From Cycas panzhihuaensis (Eukaryota > Cycadophyta), in contig CM041465.1 of assembly GCA_023213395.1 (NCBI GenBank), positions 188,921,741 through 188,985,740 on the forward strand: a stretch of 64,000 bases of DNA. The letters run 5' to 3'. The notes below the pieces were generated by a model, which saw nothing but the letters and a program-made list of their open reading frames with translations, had not been told where the DNA came from and made no database searches. How positions within the stretch are numbered: the first letter of the stretch is position 1; each line of letters opens with the position of its first letter. Below, piece after piece: positions 1-10,059 of this stretch. Made by a program: the position numbers and the translations under genes.

Positions 1-2275
1 CAACCTCAAGTCATAGCCTGTTTTGACCGTATAAGAACCCTCGGCCGAGGAAGGCCACACCAAGGTATCAGGACCCATCCTCTTCGGAATATACTGTTTA
101 TCAAGAATCTCTTTCACCCTGAGGATCTCCTCCCCGAGACCAGGGATTTCTTCGAGCGATCTCCATCTCCTGTCCCTACCCTGGCCAACCCAATAGTTCT
201 TGACTAAAGTGCCATAGCGGTTTACACATTCTCTCCTCAGAATACCTATATTAGGCACATCCTCAAGCTTGAAGGAACCACACCACCTATCTTCCCAAAA
301 CCTAATACTTTCTCCATCTCCCAGCTTCCATCGTAAACCTTTGCAAAGGAGGGGCCACGCGGACCTGATGGCTCTCCAAACTTGGGATCCTTCCCGACAA
401 AGCTCCTCCTCCAATGTAAATTGCTTGTCCCCAAATACTTCCTCGCAATGATCTTCCCTGTGTCGAGCCGACATCTTTTGATAGCCGCCATCCCGTCTTA
501 GCCAAAAGGGCTTCGTTAAAGTAACCTAGTCTTCTGATATTAAGCCCTCCAGCCCACTTGGGTTTGCATACCTTTTCCCAGGACACTAAGTGGAACTTTC
601 TTTTCTCTTCAGCCCCTGCCCAAAGGAATCGCTTCATGATTCCTTCCAGAATCGCTATGACCTTTCCGGATTTTAAAACCGACATCCGAAGACCTAATGC
701 TCGCAAAGACGCCCTCAACAATTGGATTTTCCCATTGCGAGGAGAGCCCTTTCCAACCAACGACTTCTTATTGAATCTACTTACTATTGAATCCCACATG
801 TCTTTCCCCATCCTTCCGATGAAAAGAGGCATACCGAGATAAGAGCTAGGAAGGGTGCCTCTAGCCATCTCCAAAACCTGCAGATCTTACCTTGAAGTCT
901 CTCGTATTGATAAAGAAGGTGAGCTTTTGTTTAGATTTATTTTTGGTTTGTGGCCTTTTCATACGCTGAAGACCAGTTTTAAAGCCTTGGCCTCCTCAAG
1001 GAGGCCTTACAAAGGAAAATATTGTCATCAACGAATTGATGGAGCACTATGTTGTCTAGATTAGAGGAGACCTTCAATCCCATAATCCTCCCCATCCTCC
1101 GAGCCTCCATCGTCGCCCTACCTAACTCCGCCATTATAATGAGCAGGAAGGGGAGAGGGATCACCTTGCCTCGCCCCTCTCACCCACAAAGAAAGGGGTC
1201 GATCTCCCGTTAATTAGTACTGAAAAGGAAACTCTGGAGATACAGCACCTCATCCATTCCCTCCATATCAACCCAAACCCAAAAGCCTCAAGGCACTCCA
1301 ACAGCAATCCCGTGCCACCCGATCGTATGCCTTTGTCATATCTGTTTTGACAATCATACCAGCTTCCTTGCGTTGCACCGTCGAGTGCAAGGTTTCATGA
1401 ACTATTATAATGCCATCTGCAATTAGTCTGCCTTTGACAAACCCATCCTGGTTTGGGGATATGATGTCCTAAGAAATTGCTTCAAAGCGGTTCGCCAAGA
1501 CTTTTGCTAAAATCTTATATTTCACGTTACACAGACTAATCGGTCTGAAGTCTTCCATAAATTCCACACCCTCCTTCTTCTAATCAACGCCAAGAATGTA
1601 GCCCGCCACTCTTTCAGACCAGTGCGCTCGAAGAACTCGTTAAGCTCCTCCATCAGGTCATCCTTTATAATCTCCCAAGATTCTGAAAGAAACACGGGGA
1701 AGCCGTCCGACCAGAGCCTTATCACGCCCATCTTGAATAAAGCCCTCTCCACCTCCTCCCGAGAAAAGGGTTCAACCAATTTGTTATTCGGTCCTCATTT
1801 ATCAATCTCGGGATATGGTGAAGGAGTGCCTCCCTAAGGGCGGGATCTTGACATCCCGGCTCTGTAAATAACTCCTTAAAATATTCCATAGCAATGCCCC
1901 CAATCTGATCCTCCGCTTCAAACACATCCCCCTCCCTGCTCCGGATTTTAGAGATCCTGTTATGAACCCTATGTGTCATCGTAGACAAATGGAAGAATTT
2001 CGTGTTTCTGTCCCCCTCCCTAATCCATTGCTCTCTGGATTTTTGTTTCCAGAAAATCTCCTCTCTGGCTAACACTTCCTCAAATCTCTTGGAAGTCAAG
2101 AGCTCCTTAAGATCCAAATCACGGATCCGCCTCCCTGAATAGTCTCCTCTATATCTTTTAATTCCTCCATAGGCCCCTTTATGTTCAAAAATATTCCCAA
2201 AGACCTCTTTGTTCCAGACCTTGATCTGAGTCTTTATCCAATTCAGCTTCCTCGAGAATCTGAACATGGCACAAC
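1..2275 (-). pseudogene. L1-type LINE reverse transcriptase (ORF2 remnant), 5'-truncated, runs off left edge
   Basis: Non-LTR retrotransposon ORF2 read right to left. The upstream linker (about 2267-1800) carries the plant LINE phrase EGDRNTKFFHLST. RT fingers/palm follow (about 1779-1522, PFSREEVERAL ... DGFP). The catalytic box is FVDDNIF within 1164-979, the F/Y-x-D-D motif, with HQF before it. The RT thumb and connection lie at 874-302 ([29 protein letters not shown]). At about 330-1 is the zf-RVT-like tail ([16 protein letters not shown] ... YTVKTGY), which continues off the window. Several frameshifts split the frame. The endonuclease domain expected upstream is absent, so the copy stops near 2275 as a typical 5' truncation. 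Base composition is clearly more GC-rich than the DNA to its right. Family assignment is firm; activity is excluded by the frameshifts. Confidence 0.9.
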
Positions 2276-2404
2276 CCTGAACCTGAATACCCCACCATCA
2301 GAAATTCATACTCTAGTCAAGAGATATGGCAAAAATTAATCAGGTACCTTATGTGTAATAAAAAATTTTTAAAAATAAAAGGAAAAAAACTTTATAACTT
2401 TTAT

Positions 2405-2480
2405 GTTAGCCCCTTTAGCAACAGGCTAAAGTTCACGTGGAGGGTCATGGTGCTGAGAGCTAAAGTTTAGAGGGGGTAAC
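2405..2480. repeat. Short GC-rich inverted repeat (TTAGCCCC / GGGGGTAA ends)
   Basis: A 76-bp GC-rich patch in AT-rich DNA begins GTTAGCCCCTTT and ends AGAGGGGGTAAC; the two ends are near reverse complements. It resembles better-preserved patches at 38058-38138 and 63872-63954. It may be a tiny foldback or MITE-like repeat, or a piece of a larger repeat. The 120 bases before it (2280-2400) and the stretch to 2536 show nothing recognisable. Confidence 0.4.
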
Positions 2481-2532
2481 ACCCTTAAAACCTTGGATTT
2501 CAAATATTATGTAATATATTTTAAAATTTTAA

Positions 2533-2536
<4 letters not shown>

Positions 2537-2586
<50 letters not shown>
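2537..2586. repeat. (TA)n microsatellite
   Basis: An uninterrupted run of about 25 TA dinucleotides directly upstream of the MLH1-like pseudogene. TA runs are common neutral repeats in AT-rich plant DNA. Confidence 0.95.
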
Positions 2587-2588
<2 letters not shown>

Positions 2589-2692
2589 GTTTGAATCAAA
2601 AGACCCTGCCGCCACTATGATACGCCACTGTGCTTCTGCAGCTTGCTGTCATGCGGCCTATGTGAACAGGCGAATCTTTGATGAAGTTTCCA

Positions 2693-3165
2693 ATGGCTGA
2701 GCTGTGTTCCATCGAGACGTCGAGCATCCATCGTCTATAAGACTCTAGTGTTAATCGAATTGTGACTTATGAAGTTATCTAGAGGCCATTTTCTGTGGTC
2801 AAAGAGTTAGTGGAAAATAGTTTTGATATTTGCTTTACTTCTATGAGTGTTCTCGTTAAGGATAGAGGCTTCAAGCTTATTCAAATATCTGATAATGGAC
2901 ATGATATTCGATATGAAGACCTGCCTATTCTCTGTGAGAGGTACACACCATCAAAGCTAAGTTCATATAACGATTTACAAACAATTAACTCTCTTAGTTT
3001 CAGAGGAGAAGCTTTAGCTAGCATGACATTTATTGCACATGTGACTATTACAACAATAACCAAAGGTCAAATGTATGGATACAAAGTATCTTATAGGGAT
3101 GGAGTGATGGACTAGGAGCCCCACCTTTGTGCAGTGGTGAAAGGAACTCAGTGGTAGAGCTCACG
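2693..3165 (+). pseudogene. MLH1: MLH1 mismatch-repair ATPase, N-terminal processed pseudogene fragment
   Basis: MLH1 is the MutL-type GHKL ATPase of DNA mismatch repair and meiotic crossing over. Reading from the ATG at 2693 gives MLH1 N-terminal signatures in order: IHRL, a decayed RIAAGEVI box (read as RIVTYEVI), VKELVENS (ATP-binding motif I), IQISDNGHDI (motif II, DxGxG region), DLPILCERYTPSKL, SFRGEALASM (motif III), TITKGQ, and SYRDGVMD. It continues past a stop to a VKGTQ-like end near 3160. In-frame stops occur before the RIAAGEV box, inside VI*RP, after GVMD and near the end. No intron interrupts roughly 150 codons, although MLH1 genes in other eukaryotes are intron-rich here, so I infer a retrocopy. 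After about 3165 the similarity stops; the remaining protein is missing. The open part alone is 2795-3115. Confidence 0.85.
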
Positions 3166-3332
3166 AGCTATTGCAACTCTTCTTCTTTTGGTTGTTTTTT
3201 TCCTTTGTGTATACAAAATTTCTGTTGTTTATGTAATAGTAGGCAATAATGCATCAAAAACTATTCGACATCTAGGTTTTTCTTTTGTGTTTCAGCAATA
3301 GCTCTAGTAATCAATGTGTTGTTTATATGCAG

Positions 3333-3496
3333 AATTATTTTTTATGGAGCAGGGTTAGATGTAGACGAGTATGTGCAGAGATCCTATAAATTTGCTTATG
3401 TTGATGGTATAGAAGTTGGTCCTATTACCTATTTACCAGAGCCTCTAGACCCTAATGAGTCTTTGATAAGGAAACCAAATAGAACTTCGCACCTAG
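3333..3496 (+). other. Unidentified exon-like open segment with splice-like borders
   Basis: The open frame 3316-3576 contains a protein-like stretch (DVDEYVQRSYKFAYVDG, then EVGPITYLPEPLDPNES) that does not look like random AT-rich translation. It is preceded by TATATGCAG (acceptor-like, ending 3332) and followed by an AG/GT step at 3496/3497. I do not recognise the family and it is not part of MLH1 as I know it. It could be a decayed exon of a neighbouring gene captured with the retrocopy, or a fragment of another retrocopy. Beyond about 3500 the translation becomes low-complexity. Confidence 0.35.
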
Positions 3497-3499
3497 GTT

Positions 3500-4039
3500 T
3501 TCTTATACTGTGGTTATCTAGTTGTCATTCTTATATTAAAATCATAAATGCAAAACAAAAGAGGCTAGGGAACTAATTTTCAGCTAAAAAATAAGCTTAA
3601 TATGGGAACAAGGCAGTATATACCATATAAATAGTTATAATTAAGAAATATTTAAATATATATATATTTATATAGAAAAACATGAAAAATTTGGTGATTT
3701 AATGGAGCCACAAATGAAACCAGAAAATTTTTAAATATAACAGAGAGAAATATATATATATATATATATATATATAGATATATTTATATCTAAAATCTTT
3801 CAAATATATAAGAGAAGTTATATCAAAGAACCAAGAAATATATATGTTTATATCTGAATATAAAAATAGGAAGAACTTGGTAATATAGCTGTAACAAGTT
3901 TGTAGTAGATTAACTTTTAAGCATGAGAACTTCTTCCACAATGGTCAAAACTTTGAATGGATTCTTCTAGTAGACAGATCTGCTGTAGTATAACTTCTCC
4001 AGGAGACTTATTAGGCTGAATACACACCAAATCTTGCAT
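3500..4039. other. AT-rich intergenic stretch with (TA)n run
   Basis: No gene is visible. It holds a TA microsatellite at 3750-3776 and other short TA runs (3657-3668, 3777-3790). Apparent minus-strand reading here is only runs of Tyr/Ile from TA repeats and is not credible as protein. Confidence 0.7.
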
Positions 4040-4395
4040 AGATCTGAAAGAAAATATTAAATGAATGGCCTAAACTATATTAAAAAATGGTCAAATATTT
4101 AACAAAATATACAAATTTAGAGAAAATATTGCATAAATCTAGAGAAAATATTAAAAAAATAGACGAAATATATAAAAAATGGTCAAATATTTAATAAAAT
4201 ACATAGATCTAGAGAAAATATTGCATAGATCTAGAGAAAATATTGAGAAAATAGACCAAATATACCAAAAATAGTTAGATATTTAATAAAATATATAGAT
4301 TTAGAGAAAATATTACATAGATTTGGAGAAAATATTGAATAAATAGATAAAATAAACCAAAAATAGTTAAGTATTTGATAAAATATGTAGATCTT
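4040..4395. repeat. About 93-bp tandem repeat, roughly four copies
   Basis: The phrase GTCAAATATTTAAyAAAATA recurs at about 4089, 4181, 4274 and 4366, a spacing of 92-93 bases. Each copy also contains one or two AGATCTAGAGAAAATATT modules. A weaker fifth copy lies around 4470-4530. The block sits just inside a minus-strand LTR (4799-5170), so it is probably the untranslated leader of that element. Confidence 0.75.
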
Positions 4396-4798
4396 ATTGA
4401 TAAAACTTCATAGAGTGAGGAAATCTTTAAATATTTATTGATTGTAGCTGTGCTCCTGTACAGATCTAAAATAATATTAAATATATAGATAAAATATGCT
4501 AGAAAATGGTCAAAAACTTATTAATAAGAACTTAGTAGAGTGATAAAACTTTGATGTTTGCTAATTGTAGCTATGCTCCTACACAGATTTGGAAAAATAT
4601 TTATTATTTCACAAGTATAAATCAAGAATAATAAGATCTTTAATGAGAAATATACAAGAAACTGCTAAAAAACTTTGTAGAAGATAAATATAACCAAAAT
4701 TTGATTGTTATGAGTAGATATGCTTCAAATTCTAATGGATCTTCTTGCTCTTAAAAAAAAAACTTTAACAGGTTAGCAATCTATGCTCTGATACCAGA

Positions 4799-5170
4799 TG
4801 AAGGATTATAGAATGATGGAGACAGAGTAGAGCATAATCACATAGTCAAAACATTATTGTATAGACATATAAACCTTTGTATTTAATCCATGATGAGTGA
4901 GTACGTTGCAGATTTCCAAATGTAGGTGGTGTCTAAAGACACCAGGGTTGCATACCCCTCTAAATATATAATTTAGAGGAGGAGGGAAACTCCTCAATCC
5001 TTAGAACTCAAATAATAATAAAATATTATATAACTTAACTCAAATTAAATTTAACCTTACCTTACACTTACCTTCACATGTGAGTACCCACATGTATAAA
5101 TTGGTGCGAGTGGGGTGTCTACTCACTTGTGTGAAAGGTAGGAGTGGGGTGATGATCATTAACCCTAACA
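4799..5170 (-). mobile_element. 5' LTR of a small minus-strand LTR retrotransposon, with primer-binding site at its left edge
   Basis: The segment runs from TGAAGGATTA to ATTAACCCTAACA. Directly left of it, 4786-4798 read on the minus strand gives the initiator-Met type primer site TGGTATCAGAGC. The element body therefore lies at lower coordinates (about 3.9-4.8 kb). Inside the LTR is a GC hairpin (GGAGGAGGGAAACTCCTC, about 4978-4995) followed by an A-rich stretch. The same hairpin-plus-A-rich layout is seen in the LTRs at 5638, 39264 and 39868. No coding sequence is visible in the adjacent body, so this is probably a non-autonomous element. No 3' LTR was found. Confidence 0.65.
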
Positions 5171-5637
5171 CTCTGCACATAAGATACCATTTCTCATGAG
5201 ATTTTAGGGGTAGTTGGTTATGCCAGATAACAAGGTACTGGTAAAATTTCATATTAAATGGTTTCTTATAGGCTCAAAATAAAGCATCGGAGTGAAGTGG
5301 TCAAAATATAGAGGGTTATAACTCTAAGAGAGATTTCTTCCAGTAAAAGCAATTAAATCACATACAATTTCTTTTGATGTCTCGATAATTCGATTACAAT
5401 CAGAATAAGTAGTCATATACTACTATTCTGATCATCATGTGAGTCATAATCATGAGTTCTAAATTGACTATATATGGTTCTAAAATAAAAAAATGAAATA
5501 TAAATAAAATATGAACGAATATATATAATTTTCTAAAGTTTGAATGATGTTGACGATTAATAATTCATAATATCATGCACATTCTAAAATACTATTATGA
5601 AACTTCAAAACCTAAATAAATGCACTTCAATACCAAA

Positions 5638-5989
5638 TGTTAGCTTTGAGGTGCAAAGCAGGAGGATTACAGGTGAGTATAGATCATTATGAAGTGCAAA
5701 ATAATTTCTAAAAATAAAATTAGCAGTATTAAAAAACATGAAGGAGGTATTCCCCACTTATAAATAGACCAATTTGGGGAGGCAACAAGTGCCTCTACCT
5801 AATAAATGTTTAGAACTCAAAAAAATATTAAAATATTAAACAAATAATTGAATAAATTACCTATGGTGGTTATGTACTGGCAGCTACTTGATGATGCTAG
5901 ATGGCCCAAGGTGTCCTAGGGAGGCCCAAGGTGGTATTGAGGGGCTTAAGGTGCACATGTACATTAGTTAAATGGTTATTATCCCAACA
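5638..5989 (-). mobile_element. Second small minus-strand LTR
   Basis: The segment begins TGTTAGCTTTGAGG and ends TTATCCCAACA. The bases just before it (AATACCAAA) read on the minus strand as a worn TTTGGTATT primer site. It contains a GGGGAGGCAAC...GTGCCTCTACC hairpin followed by TAGAACTCAAA and an A-rich tail, like the LTR at 4799-5170 but clearly diverged. The stretch 5171-5637 between the two LTRs shows no coding potential and is presumably body sequence of this element. Confidence 0.5.
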
Positions 5990-8405
5990 CCTTTCTCATT
6001 GATAAAAGGGATGAGGGTTTTCCTTAAGCCTATTACCTTTTCCCTCATCTACTTATAATCTTTCTTAGGTGGTTTATTTTGAGTCTTCTTAGGTGATTTA
6101 TTTTGAGACCTATAACTGTTTTGGCAACCATATTGGTGAGTTGCTAAAACTTCCCAATTACTTATTAGATTTGCTAGTTCATTAATCCAATAATTGGGCA
6201 CTTATTTAACTCATTGCTTATACTTCATCCTTCACCTAGAGTGAGCCATTTCCTCTTATCTTTCCCCCTCTTCCTCTAGTTTTCATTTATACATCCCCTT
6301 CACATTTTTCATGGTGCCTTTCTATACATATCCTAAGAGATTGAGGAGGATACTAGGCCTTCCTCCTAAAAGTCCATCCTCTTCTTCCTATATTACTAAT
6401 CTTGCACTTCATGAAGGGTATGAAACATTGATTATAGATCCTAATACTTTAGTTAGGATTCTTGATATTAATAATCCCTTTGAGTATGAAGAAGAGATGC
6501 TTCTATATGAAGTCCCTGTGAGAGAGACCCTTAACTTATTTTATAATGCATCTTTTAAAGGAGTTTTTATGCCTTCTCACATCTATTATGTAAACCATGA
6601 AAGACTCCACCATATATTGAGGGACATGAGGCATTCGTGACACATCTCCCTTTTATGATTGAACATCCCTTTGAGCAAGATCTAGCTCTTATTGCCCCAA
6701 TTCATGCTTACTTATACATCATTGCCTAAGAGTGAGGAGACCATATTCTTACACTTCATCCCACCTAATTAAGCATTAACCTTGGGAGTCATGCCTTAGG
6801 TCCTCATGGTCCATCCTCTATGACTTGACAAGTAACTCCTCTATTTGGGGCTTTTTAGATTAGCCATCAAGGGAGACTAGTTCTTCCTACTCAAGATGTT
6901 GCATGTAGCCCTTTGCTTCCACATTAACCTCTCCTTCTTCCATCACCTAAAGTTTTTCATCTGCCTATTAGGGATGGTTATCTATCATAAGATAACCTTT
7001 TCAGTCAAGCCACCTAAGCCTATGAACCTCTTGCTCACCTTCTTGATCCTTATCCATCTTCATATGCTTTTCCTACACAACCATCATACATATTGGGAAT
7101 GGGCCAATAATCTCGCAATTATATGTTTCACATTCTTGACATGTCCCCATTAATTCTTAAGTTAACATATTGGCTATGGTCTATATCCTCCCCATATGTC
7201 CCATCAATTAGAAGACTAATCCCCTGGAGGGAATTCACTGCCCACGTTCCCACTCACCTCATTTTGTACTTGTGGGATCTCATCTTTATCTCTCTTATCC
7301 TATATATCTCACTTATGCTAAGGCAATGGGGTATCAAGATCACACCTAAATGGTACCTTAATCATCCTTATTACTAACGACCAAGAGTTCATATCTATAC
7401 TATAGGAGGAGTCCCTTTCCATAAGAGACATTTCCTTTCTTAATTCCTCCCTTTATTCATGAGTTACATAAGTTCATAAGCAAATTAACCTAGGATCCAA
7501 CTACCTATATTCAAGTATTTTCCCTCATATGCACTGGGTATCTACCCTATGACTATGTGATGATGTTACTCTTTCCTAATACTCTTTAAGGTGATGCCTT
7601 GAAGTGATTCTAATAATTAAAGCCTACATCTATTTACTCTTTCCAATAATCAGTAGATACTTTCATCAGTTAGTTTAATGTCACTTATCCTTTTAATATT
7701 GGGATTAATTCCTTGTTATCCATTAGGCAAGGAGTAGGGGAGTCTTCCTATGACTTTGTTCTTCACTTTAAAGACCTAGTCTATGCCTCTCAAGCCCCCT
7801 TAGATGATAACTTATTCTTTGACTTGTTCACTAGTGTCTTGGGATCTCTAATCCACTTAGAGGTCCTCAAGTTAATGCCCACCTTATAGGAGGATGTAAT
7901 TAAGAAGTGCCTTGTCTTCAAGGCCTTTGAAATCCATTCAAGAGACAAGAATCTAACTAAACCTCCTATTTCTAAAGATAAACTTGGCCCTTTAACTAAA
8001 TTCAAGGTGTCTCAAAGTGATCACACATATAATCATCTTACTTCTACCATTTAAACTCTTAAAAGGTTAATTAACACTAACTTACATACTGACTCTACTC
8101 CCACTACTAAAGTGAAGAAGGAAATAAAAGTCATCTAATTTAGTAAGCAAAAGAAGGGTTAATCCTCAAACACTACTCTTCTTAAGAAGGTGCCATGATA
8201 TTCTTACCACTAGATGGATATTTATGATCACAAAGAACAACAATCTTAAGGCTATGCTTTATTGTGCTTAAGACAACAAAAAAGCTACTTCTAAGACTAA
8301 TGAAGACTAATTGATGTATAAGGATTTATTGCCTAACTATACTGAGAAGGCACCCAAAGATAATGGTAATTTTAAAACTTAGGATGATATTGACTACTTA
8401 GACTC
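5990..8405 (+). pseudogene. Ty3/gypsy-like retrotransposon, gag part (left half, split by a copia insertion)
   Basis: The open frame 6311-6640 (starting MVPFYTYPKRLRRILGLPP) probably belongs to the N-terminal gag region; I know no function for it. From about 7566 the plus strand reads as a Retrotrans_gag domain: GDALK*F (Trp codon of the usual WF now TGA), DTFIS*FNVTYPFN, then SYDFVLHFKDLVYAS and FDLFTSVLGSL. A Lys-rich tail follows to 8150-8400, ending in DDIDYLD at the insertion point. Stops where Gln or Trp are expected point to C-to-T/G-to-A decay. The gag frame resumes across the copia insertion at 17611. No LTR or primer site could be assigned; 5990-6310 holds nothing else I can name. 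Confidence 0.6.
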
Positions 8406-8726
8406 TATTGGAATATGTGTATATAAACTAATTAATGTAAACTATGCCTATTTATATACCTAATTATGTGGAGAATATTCTTGATATGGGTGAGATGATG
8501 GATGTAAATGTAATTATATTAGAACACTTTAGATCTATAAATATAGATCAAAGTCTATATGTTATATAACATTAGATTGTCAAAAATAGAATATAATATT
8601 ATGTTATAGGTTTTCACTTGTAAGGGTTTCCCATAGCAATCTAGTGTCCCATGTGCATGATTTTTGCTATGATCTATCTGATGTGAAAGATTCTATCATC
8701 CTTATTTATATTTGTATTTTCCAACA
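8406..8726 (+). repeat. Left LTR of the plus-strand copia
   Basis: Begins TATTGGAATATG (a decayed TGTTGG) and ends TTTTCCAACA. It matches 17293-17610 through its length, for example GGAGAATATTCTTGATAT and GATCTATAAATATAGATC. The two LTRs differ at many positions, so insertion is old. Confidence 0.85.
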
Positions 8727-8738
8727 TGGAATCAGAGC
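8727..8738 (+). other. Primer-binding site, initiator-Met tRNA type
   Basis: TGGAATCAGAGC follows the LTR terminal CA directly. The plant copia consensus is TGGTATCAGAGC, complementary to the 3' end of initiator-Met tRNA; one base differs. From here to about 9384 is leader or gag sequence with no readable domain. Confidence 0.8.
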
Positions 8739-10059
8739 TTGTAGATCATGCATAAGTAGAGTATTATTATCGAATGGTCCAATCATTAGTGCTAGGTCAT
8801 GTTGGCTTGCTCTTAGTATATTGGCACATTTGACAACCTTGCAGAATTACCACGAAGGTGTAGATATTCATTGGTGGATTCTAGAAGCCCTTATTTTACT
8901 TTTTGTAGGTATTTTAAGCTCTATAGATGTGTGCAAATGAGTTAAAGATGTTTTGAAGGCCTGGTTACTTTATTACCAGTCATAGGTACTTGCTTGAGCT
9001 TACTAAAAGAGCCAGATCCACTTATTTGATGGTATCACTAAGCTTTTAAAGCCCTGGGATTGTGTGGATCTATTTTTGACATTCATTAAGTAATTAAGAG
9101 GTGTTTTATGCCACTTGTATATGGAGAGAAGTTATGTATCCTATTGCTATCTATTGCTAGCCCTTTGTTGAATAGTGGGAAAGTGCAGAACCCCCGTAAG
9201 GCTAGTTGTAGATCTATATATGAAATACATGGCCAATATATAGAGGTATGCTTATTATATATTCACCTATTTGACATTTTAAGGTTTAAATATATATATT
9301 TTATCACTTCTGCATGTTAATATATGTGCTAATTAAAAAGAGTGGATCTATCCTTTATCTCCATACACTATACAGAAAGGCAAATATAGAAGCAAGAGAG
9401 ACTTGAGAGAAAAAGAGTAGCTCTCACAAAATAGGGAGATAAGAATGAACCTCCTCCATTGAACTTTTACTTTTATATTGAGAGAGGGAGCATTAGAGTT
9501 AGGTGAAATGAAATTATACATAATGCATATAAAAGTGTATTTCACTTAAGTGATCTAATTTAAAGCTCACTTAAGAACCTTTTTAGAAATAATCAACTAA
9601 TGTAATGACATTGTGACATTAACCCATTTCAATCTCCTCCTTAATGGTAGAAGTTTATTTTATCATATTTTATTCTATCCTATGAAGTCTTTAATTGAGC
9701 CTCTTATAAAGTAAATTACTATGAAACTTTTATGGGAATCCTCATGGGAAAGAAAATCCACAGACTTTCTAATCTACTAACATGGCTTAGACAACTCTTT
9801 AAATGAAGCCAGATAAACAAAGAATACAATGAATTTTATATCTAAAATCTACTGAGTTTTTATATACCATTTGGTCATCCCCCATGCCCTTTTAAGTTTT
9901 CAAAAGTTCTAATTTTTTAAAATGATATATCCCTTATCCTTTCACGTTTACAAGGGATTTTCATAAATGGGATAGATCAAAGACTTACTCTCATCCTTCT
10001 GCACCCACAAGGGATTTTCATGAGACTGAGTATGATGATCCTATTGTCATCTCCTTCAA

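Noticed and set aside
3699-3941. Minus-strand open frame with Tyr/Ile runs
   Set aside because: It is translation of TA microsatellite; no protein family.
9397-9626. Independent gene regulatory repeat with GAGAGAGGGAGCATTAGAG
   Set aside because: It is the left LTR of the inner copia; the same sequence recurs at 15040-15255.
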